Shown: positions 14,123 to 23,241, counted from the first letter of the stretch. The stretch is DNA of 35,374 nt from Planktotalea arctica (GCF_002105285.1 NZ_MUHR01000021.1:1-35374); one strand, 5' to 3'. Notes: generated by a model from the sequence alone, not told the origin. Numbers and translations are program-made.

Positions 14123-14320
14123 ACAATCCCCATTGCCAGCGCTGCCCAAGGGCTGCGTCAGGAAATGGCTGATGAAATCGCGCAGCACGGCACCAAATTG
14201 GCCCTCGCCGATCTGCAGAAGGACAGCCTCGATGAGGCTGTTCAGCTTTGCTTAACGGTCGGTGGCGAGGCGAAGGAATACCACGTGGATACCCCGTTCG
14301 CGTCTATCAGACGGGCTTAG
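14123..14320 (+). pseudogene. Short-chain dehydrogenase (SDR) N-terminal relic
   Basis: Directly after the phasin stop codon, an open 65-codon frame reads PIASAAQGLRQEMADEIAQH, TKLALADLQKDSLDEAVQLC and VGGEAKEYHVDT. This is the N-terminal Rossmann part of an SDR, where TGAAQGLG is degraded to ASAAQGLR and the ALADL strand end follows. There is no start codon in place, the Gly motif is mutated and the frame stops where the NAG motif and the YxxxK catalytic residues should come. An acetoacetyl-CoA reductase or an acetoin/butanediol reductase would both make sense here; the fragment is too short to choose. Confidence 0.6.
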
Positions 14321-14432
14321 GCAAAGTGCATGCCTTGATCGCTAGAGACATGGAACGGATATGCGCTGACGCACTACGCGGCATCGCATCGACACAGGCG
14401 GCAAATAGCGCCGCAAAAGGAGTCTCATAGTC

Positions 14433-15488
14433 ATGTCACGAAAACTGTCCATAGCTCTTGTACTGGCGGTGCTTGCTGCGTTTCTGGGCTACGCCGCTTG
14501 GAAGGTGCTTTTGGCACCGAGCGACCTGCCGCCAGAAGGCTTCGCACGCGGAAACGGCCGGATTGAAGCGGATCTGATCGACATCTCGACGCGGCTGACT
14601 GGACGTGTCGCCGACATTGCAGTGCGTGAAGGTGATCTAGTGCAACCCGGCGACCTGCTAGCTGTTATGGATACGAGCGAGTTGGAAGCGCAGAGTATGC
14701 GGGCGCAAGCCGCAGTGGCAAGTGCGCAGGCGACTGTGTTGGTCGCAGCCGCAGGGGTAGCGCAGGCCGAGGCGAATCTTGCTTTGGCACAGATCGAGTT
14801 GGCCCGAACTGAAACGCTAAGCGCGCGTGGTATTGTCTCGAGTGAGGAACTGGACATCAGACGCACCGAGGCGCAGCTGGCAGAGGCAGGTCTTGCCGCA
14901 TCGCGCGCAGGTGTCGTGGCCCAACAGCGTGCGGTAGACGCCGAAATCGCTGCCCTTCGCGAAATTGAGGCACGGATCGCCGATAGCACGCTCTACGCGC
15001 CTGCGGCTGGACGTGTCCTCTACCGGCTGGCACAGCCTGGAGAAGTTCTCGGCAGCGGCGGTAAGGTGCTGACACTCATTAGCCTTGGCGAGGTCTATAT
15101 GGAGTTCTTTCTGTCCGCCAGCGACGCGCCACGAGTGCGATTGGGCGACGAGGCGCGGATCGTCGTCGATGTCAGACCCGACGTCGCAATCCCTGCCGTA
15201 GTCAGCTTTGTCGCACCGCAGGCGCAGTTCACGCCGAAGCAGGTTGAAACTATCGAAGAACGCGAAAGCCTGATGTTCCGCATTCGCGTTCGGATACCAT
15301 CCGAATTGGTTTCTGCGCGGCTTTCCCAGATCAAGACTGGCGTGCGCGGTGTGGCTTGGGTGCGGCTGGTGGGGTCGGATGGCGAGGTAATAGACTGGCC
15401 AGAGGGTTTGACACCCCCTGTTGCCACCGAACTGCCTGCTCCGCTTGACGGTACCCGATCAGATGATGGGGATGCGGCCTCGCAATGA
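14433..15488 (+). CDS. yhiI: HlyD-family membrane fusion protein (YhiI-like)
   Basis: A 351-aa periplasmic adaptor. One N-terminal membrane helix (about 6-27, ALVLAVLAAFLGYAAWKVLL) anchors it. The first half-lipoyl/barrel strand (ADIAVREGDLVQPGDLLAVM) follows, then a long alpha-helical hairpin of Ala/Glu/Arg repeats (about 88-185), the second half-lipoyl segment (ADSTLYAPAAGRVLYRLAQP) and a beta-barrel domain. AAAGGAG precedes the ATG. Its last four bases (ATGA) overlap the RbbA gene. Order and overlap match the E. coli yhiI-rbbA-yhhJ export operon. The substrate is unknown in that system too; peptides or drugs are guesses. Confidence 0.88.
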   Translation: MSRKLSIALVLAVLAAFLGYAAWKVLLAPSDLPPEGFARGNGRIEADLIDISTRLTGRVADIAVREGDLVQPGDLLAVMDTSELEAQSMRAQAAVASAQATVLVAAAGVAQAEANLALAQIELARTETLSARGIVSSEELDIRRTEAQLAEAGLAASRAGVVAQQRAVDAEIAALREIEARIADSTLYAPAAGRVLYRLAQPGEVLGSGGKVLTLISLGEVYMEFFLSASDAPRVRLGDEARIVVDVRPDVAIPAVVSFVAPQAQFTPKQVETIEERESLMFRIRVRIPSELVSARLSQIKTGVRGVAWVRLVGSDGEVIDWPEGLTPPVATELPAPLDGTRSDDGDAASQ

Positions 15489-18265
15489 ACGACACCGCTG
15501 ACATTCCCGTTACCAAAAATCCGCCGGTGGCGCGACTGGATCAGGTAAGCCACAGCTATGGCAAGGTTCTAGCGTTAAACCAAGTCACACTGGATTTGCC
15601 TGCCGGGCAGATGATCGGACTGATCGGACCGGACGGGGTCGGCAAGTCGACGTTGATGGCACTGATCGCGGGTGCCAAGAAGTTGCAGACGGGGCAAGTT
15701 CAAACGCTCGGTGGCGACATGACCTCTGCACGTCACCGGGCCAACGCGGGGCGGCGGATCGCCTTCATGCCGCAGGGGCTGGGGCGCAACCTTTATCACG
15801 ATCTTAGCCTTAAGGAAAATTTGGATTTTTTCGGCAAACTCTTCGGGCTAGACGGGGCCGAGCGTGCGACGCGCATCCAGCGCTTGACCCGCGCCACGGG
15901 TCTTTCAACCTTCATGAACCGGCCTGCTGGCAAACTTTCTGGTGGGATGAAGCAGAAACTGGGGCTTTGCGCGTCGCTGATTCATGATCCGGATTTCCTG
16001 CTATTGGACGAACCGACAACCGGGGTCGATCCGCTGTCGCGGCGTCAGTTCTGGGACCTGATCGACACCATCCGTGCGGATCGGCCCGGGATGAGCGTGC
16101 TGGTGTCTACCGCCTATATGGAAGAGGCAGCGCGATTTGGTCATCTGGTGGCAATGGAGGGTGGGCGCGTCTTAGCCGAGGGCAGCCCCGCCGAATTGAT
16201 GGAACGGACCGGAAAACCCACAGTGGAAGCAGCCTATGTAGCATTGCTGAGCGGTGACAGTGCCGATACTCCCCCGCCTGAAAAACCGGCCGCCAAGGCC
16301 GAAATGGACCCCGGACCACCCGCCATTCGCGCCGAGGGTCTGACCAAGAAGTTCGGGGATTTCACCGCCGTCGATGCCGTCAGCTTCGAGATCACGCGCG
16401 GTGAAATTTTTGGCTTTCTAGGCTCGAACGGCTGCGGAAAGACAACGACGATGAAAATGCTGACCGGGCTGACACCTGCAACCGAGGGTGAGGCGTGGAT
16501 CTTCGGCAAGCCGGTCGATGCGCAGAATCTCGACGCACGGCAGCGCGTCGGTTTCATGTCTCAATCTTTCTCGCTCTATGGCGAATTGACGGTGCGGGAA
16601 AACTTGTTGCTGCATGCGCGGCTTTATCATTTGGGCCGGACACTAACCGGCGAACGGATGGCAGAACTGGTGCCGCGCTTTGGCCTTGAAACCTATCTCG
16701 ATCAGGGTGCCGCATCGCTCCCGCTTGGGGTGCGCCAGCGTCTGTCATTGGCGGTCGCGGTAATCCATGCCCCCGATATCCTGATATTGGACGAGCCGAC
16801 ATCCGGTGTCGATCCGCAGGCGCGCGATATGTTTTGGGATATGTTGCTGGAACTGGCGCGACGCGATGGCGTGACGATCTTCATTTCGACCCACTTCATG
16901 GACGAAGGCATGCGCTGTGACCGGATTTCGCTGATGCACGCGGGCAAAGTTCTTGTGTCAGATGCCCCCAAGGCGCTGATTGAGGCACGTGGAGTTGAGA
17001 CGCTTGAGGACGCCTTCATCGCATATATGATCGACGCATCACCGCCAGAGGAACCGGTGCAAGAAGGATTGCTGACTGGTACCGACGCGCCAGAGGCGAA
17101 AACCTCCGCGCCAAGTTTCAGCCTGCAACGGCTTTTGGCATTCACCTCGCGCGAGGCAATGCAGGTGCGCCGCGATCCGGTACGGCTGGTGTTTTCCTTT
17201 GTCGGTAGCGCGCTGTTACTGCTGATTATGTCTTTCGGCATCTCGCAGGAGGTCCGCAATATCCCCTTCGCGGCATTCGATCTGGACCGCAGCCCCGAAA
17301 GCAGAGCGTACCTGTCGGGTTTTGAGGACTCAGCTTGGTTCCAGCAAGCGCTGCCCATTTCTGACGCCGACGAATTGGAACGCCGGATGGAAAATGGCGA
17401 GCTGGCCCTGGCGATGCAGATACCGCCGGGTTTCGGGAAGTCTGTGCGCCGTGGTGAAACCCCCGAGATTGCAGGGCTGATCGACGGCTCCGACACAAAT
17501 CGCGCTGGCACAGTGGAAAGCTATGTCAAAGGCGCACATGCGCATGTTCTATCTGTCGGCGCACAATCAGCGTTGGCGCTGGCCGATCTAGCGACACCCC
17601 GCGCCCCGAACTCGGCACCGCCCGTGCAATTGATCCCGCGCTTTCACTACAACCCGGCGATGGAAAGCCTACCCGCCATCGGACCTTCTATCCCACCGCT
17701 TTTGTTGTTGCTGTTCCCCGCGATCCTGATGGCGGTGAGCGTGGCGCGTGAGAAAGAGATCGGCACGATCACCAACTTCTATGTTACCCCCACCAGTCGC
17801 GCCGAGTTCCTGATCGGCAAACAGCTTGTTTATATCGGCATCACGCTGTTGAATTTCGTGATCCTGACGGCACTGGTGGTCACGGTTTTGGGCGTGCCGC
17901 TTAAGGGTGATCCGGTGGCGTTAGTGCTGGGCGCGTTGCTTTATGCTGTGGCAGCGACGGGCTATGGTCTTGTCGTGTCAATGCTGACAAAAACCCAAGT
18001 CACAGCCGTTTTTGCGGCGGCAATCCTGTCGGTGATGCCAACGCTGCAATTTTCCGGCATGATGACACCTGTGTCGTCGCTGGAAGGTGCCGCGCAGATC
18101 ATGGGCACATTTTGGCCAACCACTTGGTATATGGGCATCAGCGTTGGTACCTTTACCAAGGGCTTGGGCCTTTCCGAGCTTGCGGGTCACCTGCTGCGTC
18201 TGGCCGCCTTTGGCCCTGTCCTAACGTTGCTGGCGGTGCTGGCCTTGCGCAAGCAGGAGCGCTGA
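15485..18265 (+). CDS. rbbA: RbbA-type fused ABC transporter: two ATPase domains plus ABC-2 permease
   Basis: A 926-aa protein. ATPase 1 has Walker A GPDGVGKS (48-55), signature LSGGMKQK (151-158) and Walker B FLLLDEP (171-177), but its switch position reads VSTAYMEE, with Ala for the usual His. ATPase 2 has Walker A GSNGCGKT (313-320) and a complete FISTHFMDE switch, but a degenerate signature, LPLGVRQR. The two motif losses are complementary, as in known RbbA proteins, suggesting one asymmetric ATP site. An ABC-2 permease with six helices and the large extracellular loop fills about 540-926. In E. coli RbbA was described as a ribosome-bound ATPase, but the membrane domain and adaptor neighbour favour export. 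It is coupled to yhiI and to yhhJ (2-base gap). Confidence 0.92.
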   Translation: MNDTADIPVTKNPPVARLDQVSHSYGKVLALNQVTLDLPAGQMIGLIGPDGVGKSTLMALIAGAKKLQTGQVQTLGGDMTSARHRANAGRRIAFMPQGLGRNLYHDLSLKENLDFFGKLFGLDGAERATRIQRLTRATGLSTFMNRPAGKLSGGMKQKLGLCASLIHDPDFLLLDEPTTGVDPLSRRQFWDLIDTIRADRPGMSVLVSTAYMEEAARFGHLVAMEGGRVLAEGSPAELMERTGKPTVEAAYVALLSGDSADTPPPEKPAAKAEMDPGPPAIRAEGLTKKFGDFTAVDAVSFEITRGEIFGFLGSNGCGKTTTMKMLTGLTPATEGEAWIFGKPVDAQNLDARQRVGFMSQSFSLYGELTVRENLLLHARLYHLGRTLTGERMAELVPRFGLETYLDQGAASLPLGVRQRLSLAVAVIHAPDILILDEPTSGVDPQARDMFWDMLLELARRDGVTIFISTHFMDEGMRCDRISLMHAGKVLVSDAPKALIEARGVETLEDAFIAYMIDASPPEEPVQEGLLTGTDAPEAKTSAPSFSLQRLLAFTSREAMQVRRDPVRLVFSFVGSALLLLIMSFGISQEVRNIPFAAFDLDRSPESRAYLSGFEDSAWFQQALPISDADELERRMENGELALAMQIPPGFGKSVRRGETPEIAGLIDGSDTNRAGTVESYVKGAHAHVLSVGAQSALALADLATPRAPNSAPPVQLIPRFHYNPAMESLPAIGPSIPPLLLLLFPAILMAVSVAREKEIGTITNFYVTPTSRAEFLIGKQLVYIGITLLNFVILTALVVTVLGVPLKGDPVALVLGALLYAVAATGYGLVVSMLTKTQVTAVFAAAILSVMPTLQFSGMMTPVSSLEGAAQIMGTFWPTTWYMGISVGTFTKGLGLSELAGHLLRLAAFGPVLTLLAVLALRKQER

Positions 18266-18267
18266 CC

Positions 18268-19392
18268 ATGCGCCAGCTGACAAATATCTTTTGGCTTGCC
18301 GGAAAAGAGCTGAAAAGCGTGCTGGGTGATCCGGTGATGGTGATCCTGATCCTATGGTCCTTCGTCGTTGCCGTCATACTTGAGGCAAGTGGCGCTGGCG
18401 ACACGGTCTATAACGCCGCAATCGCCATTCTTGACGAGGACAATTCCGCACTGACACGGCAACTGACCGACGCACTCGGACCACCATGGTTCCAGCCGCC
18501 AGTGAGGATCGCGCCCGATCAGATGGCCACGGAAATGGATGCCGGGCGGATCATGTTCGTGCTCAGCTTCCCACCGGGGTTCGAGGCCGACGTGATTGCG
18601 GGTCTTGCGCCTGCAGCCCAGCTTGACGTAGACGCGACAGCGGTCAGTCAGGCGCAACTCGGCACCGACTACATCGTCAATATCATGATCTCTGAAACCC
18701 GCGCATTTCTGTCTGGCAGTCCTGATGCACCCGAACCCGCCATACAGCTGGAACTGCGCCGCGCCTTCAACCCGAACGGCAATCCGGTTTGGTTCAAAGC
18801 AATGTCATCCCTACTCAATCAGCTTTCGTTGCTAACCATCGCGCTGACCGGTGCAGCGATGCTGCGCGAGCGTGAACAAGGCACCATAGAGCATCTGATG
18901 GTAATGCCCCTTACGCCCTTTGAGATCGCGCTCTCAAAGGTGGTGGCCAATGTCGTCGTTGTTCTGGCGGCATTCACACTATCACTGACGTTTGTCGTTC
19001 AAGAACTGTTGCAGGTTCCAGTGACGGGTTCGGTGCCGCTGCTTTTGGTCGGAACAGCGGTCTATCTCGCGGCAGCGGCGGCAATCGGCATGTTCCTGGG
19101 CACGATGGCGCGCAGCATGGCGCAATTTGCACTGTTGGTGATTATGGTCATCATCCCTATCATCATGCTGTCGGGCGGCATGGGGGCTATTGAGAGCCAA
19201 CCTGACATCGTGCAGCGCTTGACGACAGTTCTGCCGTCGCGCCATTTCCTGGCTTTCGCCAAAGCGGTGGTGTTTCGCGGAGCCGGAGCCAGTGCAGTCT
19301 GGCTCGAATTGTCGCTGATGGCGGGGCTTGGATTAGCTTTCTTCGTGGCGAGTCTGTTGTTGTTTCGCCGCTCGATGAGCTTGTCGGGATGA
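18268..19392 (+). CDS. yhhJ: ABC-2 type permease (YhhJ-like)
   Basis: A 374-aa inner-membrane protein of the ABC-2 family. The first helix (ILILWSFVVAVILEASG) is followed by a long periplasmic domain (about 48-195). Five helices follow, including LTIALTGAAMLREREQGTIE, whose EREQGT coupling motif is typical, and LLVIMVIIPIIMLSGGMGAI. It would pair with the permease half of RbbA. ATG 18268 is chosen although frames extend upstream, because AGGAGCG precedes it and the upstream part overlaps rbbA. It starts 2 bases after rbbA, so the three genes are one operon. Confidence 0.9.
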   Translation: MRQLTNIFWLAGKELKSVLGDPVMVILILWSFVVAVILEASGAGDTVYNAAIAILDEDNSALTRQLTDALGPPWFQPPVRIAPDQMATEMDAGRIMFVLSFPPGFEADVIAGLAPAAQLDVDATAVSQAQLGTDYIVNIMISETRAFLSGSPDAPEPAIQLELRRAFNPNGNPVWFKAMSSLLNQLSLLTIALTGAAMLREREQGTIEHLMVMPLTPFEIALSKVVANVVVVLAAFTLSLTFVVQELLQVPVTGSVPLLLVGTAVYLAAAAAIGMFLGTMARSMAQFALLVIMVIIPIIMLSGGMGAIESQPDIVQRLTTVLPSRHFLAFAKAVVFRGAGASAVWLELSLMAGLGLAFFVASLLLFRRSMSLSG

Positions 19393-19514
19393 ACCTCGTT
19401 GCAATGTGGACTGCATTTAGACGGCCCGACCACTCTACAGTATCACATCCAACCGCGAGGAGCGTCGATTTTGACAGATTGGTACGATATTTCTCAGCAA
19501 AAGGAAGGCCGAGA

Positions 19515-20636
19515 GTGACCTTCCTCCAACGCATCAATCTGAACACAACAGCTCCAGTGATTATCCTTTCACTGTTCGTTGCGGTAGCTGGGTGTGCACC
19601 ACGGCCCGGGCCGGAGGCGCTGTCTCTGGCTCCGCAAGGCGAGCTAGCAACCCGACAAGTAGCCATCACAGTTGCCACAACACGCGCACGGGATGCCAGC
19701 ACTGGCAACTACACCGATGTTCGCGCACCCGCGCTCAACTTTGAAGCGTTCACGATCTCCATCCCACCAACTCACAAGGTCACACAGATCGAATGGCCAA
19801 ATTCAAAGCCGGATCCGCAGACCAGTTTTGCTGTGATAGATCGCACGATTTTGCCAGATCTTGCGTTGGTTCACAATCCGCCCCGTTCGAGTCCGAGTGC
19901 CCCCTCCGCTGGCAAGCGCGATATCCTGATCTTTGTTCATGGCTACAATTACACCTTCGCGGAGTCGCTGTTCAGGCTTGCGCAGGTTGCTGCCGACGGA
20001 AACTTGGAGGAAGTACCGATCCTTTTTGCCTGGCCGTCTGCCGCATCTGTGACGGGCTATGTTGCAGACAAAGATGCCGTGGCCTACTCGCGGGACGACC
20101 TGGTTCACGTATTGAAGATCGCCTCGACCGACCCGGACATTGGAAACATCACCCTGTTCGGGCACAGCATGGGTGGCTATCTTGTCGTCGAGGCTTTGCG
20201 TCAGCTCAGGCTCAGTGGTCAGGACAGAGTGATCGACCGTTTGGAGAATGTAGTGCTGGCTGCCCCGGATATCGACATTGATGTATTTCGACGTCAGGTC
20301 CAAACAATCGGCGCACTGAACCCGCCGATGACCCTGCTCGTCTCACCAGATGACCGGGCGCTCAGGCTCTCGGAGCGGCTGGCTGGATCGCGCGGCAGAG
20401 TTGGCACACGGGACGCAAACGATCCTAGGGTTCAAGCCCTCGCGGCGGCCAATGGCATCCGAGTGATCGATATCTCGAATGTTGACGCTCTAGACGGAAG
20501 CAAACACAACAGGTTCGTTGCGCTGATGAATGTGCTCCCGCGCAGAACTAAGGAGACATTCGCTTCGCTTGCGCATGTGGGCACGTTCATCCTTGAACCA
20601 ATAAGCGCCACGTTGATTGCATCGCGTCAACCTTAG
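19515..20636 (+). CDS. Lipoprotein alpha/beta hydrolase (DUF900 family)
   Basis: A 373-aa probable serine esterase or lipase of the DUF900 family. From GTG 19515 the protein has a lipoprotein signal (APVIILSLFVAVAGC) with the lipobox VAGC and Cys27 as the lipid-modified residue. The hydrolase core follows: FVHGYNYTF (oxyanion-side strand), FAWPSA, and the nucleophile elbow GHSMGG, with later Asp (LVSPDD) and His (SKHNRF) completing the triad. AGGAAGG lies 6 bases before the GTG. An alternative ATG at 19389 overlaps the yhhJ stop, but would put 42 unrelated residues ahead of the signal peptide. Membrane-surface location and position after an export system suggest envelope lipid or ester work; the substrate is unknown. 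Confidence 0.82.
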   Translation: MTFLQRINLNTTAPVIILSLFVAVAGCAPRPGPEALSLAPQGELATRQVAITVATTRARDASTGNYTDVRAPALNFEAFTISIPPTHKVTQIEWPNSKPDPQTSFAVIDRTILPDLALVHNPPRSSPSAPSAGKRDILIFVHGYNYTFAESLFRLAQVAADGNLEEVPILFAWPSAASVTGYVADKDAVAYSRDDLVHVLKIASTDPDIGNITLFGHSMGGYLVVEALRQLRLSGQDRVIDRLENVVLAAPDIDIDVFRRQVQTIGALNPPMTLLVSPDDRALRLSERLAGSRGRVGTRDANDPRVQALAAANGIRVIDISNVDALDGSKHNRFVALMNVLPRRTKETFASLAHVGTFILEPISATLIASRQP

Positions 20637-20678
20637 GGCAACCGCCCAAAAACTGGAAGTTGTTCTCCCATATTCACA

Positions 20679-20978
20679 TTGGCTCTTTGTCACGGCCCTG
20701 CCGCGTTATTGGCCGCGAAGACTGAAAAAGGGTTCTTGTATGACGGATACAAGATGACTGTGCTCCCGGATTCGGTCGACAAACAAACCCCCATGATCGG
20801 CTACTTGCCAGGCCCGATGCCGTGGTGGGTGTCTGAGAAGTTGACTGTTCTGGGCGCACAGATCACCAACACGAAAGCCGATGCGTTATGCCATGTTGAT
20901 CGTCGTCTGATTACGGGCACGAGCCCCAAGGCCGCAAATGCTTTTGGCCGACTGGCTTCGGAAACATTGCTGAAATAG
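20679..20978 (+). pseudogene. Hsp31/HchA-type DJ-1/PfpI relic, C-terminal part
   Basis: The frame LALCHGPAALLAAKTEKGFL, YDGYKMTVLPDSVDKQTPMI, GYLPGPMPWWVSEKLTVLGA and CHVDRRLITGTSPKAANAFG matches the C-terminal 100 residues of Hsp31-type proteins, which act as glyoxalase III or chaperone. The nucleophile Cys in CHGP is retained. The N-terminal half (about 120 aa, with the metal-binding Glu/His set) is missing: upstream codons read TGSCSPIFT, unlike the family. The only start would be a TTG with no ribosome binding site. The truncation point lies 40 bases after the DUF900 gene. Confidence 0.72.
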
Positions 20979-21000
20979 ATGCACAAGCTCGAAACTGATC

Positions 21001-21033
21001 GCAAGGCGCATAGCAGACATTCGTGCGCCTTGC
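21001..21033. repeat. 10-bp-arm inverted repeat, possible terminator
   Basis: GCAAGGCGCA (21001-21010) and TGCGCCTTGC (21024-21033) pair perfectly over a 13-nt loop, 22 bases after the Hsp31 relic stop codon. No U-tract follows. The right arm is part of a 31-bp sequence repeated near the window end. Confidence 0.5.
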
Positions 21034-21054
21034 AGCATCGGTCGAATTGGGCTC
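21024..21054 (+). repeat. 31-bp dispersed repeat, copy 1
   Basis: TGCGCCTTGCAGCATCGGTC followed by GAATTGGGCTC is found again in the same orientation at 35331-35361 with 29 of 31 identical bases. Copy 1 lies just left of the integrase gene. It may be a dispersed intergenic family or a boundary repeat. Confidence 0.7.
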
Positions 21055-21185
21055 CAAGCCGCCTTCTGGCGGTGCAGAAAGAAACTGAGTTCCTCGGCAA
21101 TGTGAATGTCAGCTCTCACACTTGACGCATACACACATCGCGCTCGCAGCGAACGTCCAGTCTCCGCCCAAGATGTAGATCGTAT

Positions 21186-22427
21186 CTACTCGTTAGCTTC
21201 ATTGTCCACATCAAACTCATCTCGCGACAACTCATACCGCTTGCCCGTGAGCATATCCTTTTTGAGGCGCGGCGTAAGATGGCTGTAATGGCGCTCAATC
21301 ATGCCAATTGATGTGCCCATTTGTATGGCTAGTGCGTGTATATCCATACCATCGTTTAGTAGGGCAAAGGTCGCGTAAGTGTGACGCAGGCTATACAGAG
21401 TTCTGTTCTGCCCTGTACGTGGGCATGTGATTAGCCCTGTATCGTTTAGGAACTTGCGGAAGGTTTGGTGGATGTTCTTAGATACGGTGCCATCGGGTAA
21501 TCTAAACACCGGCAGATCAACACGCTGCTTAAGTAAATCCGCGAATGGGATGTTCCGTATGTCCTCACTGCGCTCATGGATGCGTTTCAGGTAATTGATC
21601 GTTCCACTGCGGCAGATGATATCCCTGCGCCCAGTTTTGCCTGACACGCTCATCTCCAAATACTGCAGATCCTTTTCCTCAAACAGCGTCACATGCTTCC
21701 ACCGTAGGTTCAGCGCCTCTGTGCCGTGCCTCATGCCCGTATTGGCCATGATCAGCACATAGTCTCGCATCAAATGGCGCATCTCTGTGGGCTTGCCTGC
21801 TTTGCCTGAGTTGATCCAGCTTGGCATCTTGCGGATCATTGTCGCGTATTCTTCTCGCGTGAAGTCAGGGCGGCGTTCGCTCTTTTCGCCCTTGTTCACC
21901 AACAGCGGTACATTCTTGTGCGCCAGAAACCCTCGAGCCACAGCTTCTTCAAACACACGGTTCATGGCTGAGTTATGCGTGTTGAGCGTAGAGGCCTTTG
22001 GCTCACGGCCCATCTTAGCCCGCCGCCAGTCGTAGAACTGCTGCACTTTCTCATAGTCGATGGTGGTCACATACTGCGCCCCAAAGAACGGGATCAGATA
22101 ACGCTCAATACAAACGATGTAATCTGCGAACACCTTGCGTCCCAAACCTGCGTCCAGCTGCTTGCGCATATCGGCAATAGCCAGCTTAGCAACATCAGAG
22201 AACTTTTTGGTGACAACAGGCAGGTCGTTCTTGTGGCGGAACTTGTATTCCAAATAAGTATCGCGGGCATACTCCTTGGCCTCTGCCAAATCGCGCTTGC
22301 CAGTGCTGATGCGGATGGTGTGCCCATCAATCACAAAGGCTGCCTGCCAGCGCTTGCTGCGCTCACGCTGATACACACGCACTTCGCCGTCCAGTATCAG
22401 ATGTGTATCATCCCGCAGCTGCCGCAT
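21186..22427 (-). CDS. Tyrosine-type integrase of a genomic island or prophage
   Basis: A 413-aa integrase. The N-terminal arm-binding-like region (about 10-65) reads RVYQRERSKRWQAAFVIDG, with a core-binding SAM-like domain at about 80-190 and the catalytic domain at about 200-395. Active-site residues are Arg in NTGMRHGTEALNLRW, Lys in SGKTGRRD, the box LYSLRHTYATFAL (Tyr in place of the usual first His), and MGTSIGMIERHYSHL with the nucleophile Tyr in RHY. The missing canonical His residues are also seen in a known alphaproteobacterial integrase clade, so it may be active. Its 5' end faces a 46-bp tRNA-Phe 3' fragment about 840 bases away, with one gene between: the usual layout of int beside its attachment site. 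Confidence 0.9.
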   Translation of the reverse strand: MRQLRDDTHLILDGEVRVYQRERSKRWQAAFVIDGHTIRISTGKRDLAEAKEYARDTYLEYKFRHKNDLPVVTKKFSDVAKLAIADMRKQLDAGLGRKVFADYIVCIERYLIPFFGAQYVTTIDYEKVQQFYDWRRAKMGREPKASTLNTHNSAMNRVFEEAVARGFLAHKNVPLLVNKGEKSERRPDFTREEYATMIRKMPSWINSGKAGKPTEMRHLMRDYVLIMANTGMRHGTEALNLRWKHVTLFEEKDLQYLEMSVSGKTGRRDIICRSGTINYLKRIHERSEDIRNIPFADLLKQRVDLPVFRLPDGTVSKNIHQTFRKFLNDTGLITCPRTGQNRTLYSLRHTYATFALLNDGMDIHALAIQMGTSIGMIERHYSHLTPRLKKDMLTGKRYELSRDEFDVDNEANE

Positions 22428-22554
22428 GTCTTGCTCCTTGTCACAACATTATGGCTCAACGCACGGACAAGTCTACCAAAGTGTGTGTTTGAAGGCGTTT
22501 TGAAAATCACAACATGCACGCTACATAAGCCTCACTGACGCAAGGGGGGCTCAT

Positions 22555-23112
22555 ATGTGCCGTAAAGTATTCGCTGCATTACTATGGCTGTTCATGGTTA
22601 ACGCATCCTATGTGAGTGCAGAAACACAGACGCTTGATGATGCTGTTAAAGCTATCAATGCAAATGTGCTGTTTATGCGTCATGCGCTCGCGCCCGGCTT
22701 TGGGGATCCAGAAAGCTTCACTGTTAAAGAGTGTGCGACACAGCGCAATCTGAGTGATCAGGGTAGGGATCAAGCTAGGCGTATAGGGGCGGCGCTTAAG
22801 CAGGCAGGCTTTGCATTTGATGAAGTGCTTTCCAGCGAATGGTGCCGATGCAAGGAAACTGCACGCCTTCTGGACCTTGGCGATTTCCAAACTTTTTCTG
22901 GACTGAACTCATTCTTCCAATCACATGCGCCAAAAGACGAAACACTTGCTATTCTTAGACGTAAATTAGACGGGCTTTCGGAAAACACGTTCACACTGAT
23001 GGTGACACATCAGGTGGTCATTCAGGCTATTACGTCAAATAGCGTCAGCTCTGGTGGACTGGTTGCCTACAACACGTTCACACAACAAGCGGTAAATGCC
23101 AACATAGACTGA
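22555..23112 (+). CDS. Exported histidine phosphatase family protein
   Basis: A 185-aa protein with a signal peptide (MCRKVFAALLWLFMVNASYV, cut after VSA, about residue 22). The phosphoglycerate-mutase-like domain has the phospho-acceptor motif FMRHALAPG (His43), the second Arg in GRDQARRIGAAL, DEVLSSEWCRCKETARLL and the late catalytic His in LMVTHQVVI. Small secreted members of this family are poorly characterised acid phosphatases. The C-terminal GGLVAYNTFTQQAVNA is normal for the family. GGGGGG precedes the ATG. It lies between the integrase and the attachment site, so it is probably carried by the mobile element as cargo. Confidence 0.86.
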   Translation: MCRKVFAALLWLFMVNASYVSAETQTLDDAVKAINANVLFMRHALAPGFGDPESFTVKECATQRNLSDQGRDQARRIGAALKQAGFAFDEVLSSEWCRCKETARLLDLGDFQTFSGLNSFFQSHAPKDETLAILRRKLDGLSENTFTLMVTHQVVIQAITSNSVSSGGLVAYNTFTQQAVNANID

Positions 23113-23241
23113 TTGTGCGAGCAACAGCCAACACAGTGTCCAACACAGCGAATCCACAGTCAAAATAGTCAGCAACACGGCAAAAAGTGTGTTTAAGGTG
23201 TGTTTTTGAATCACACAACTTTAGCGCGCAATGCGCTCAGA

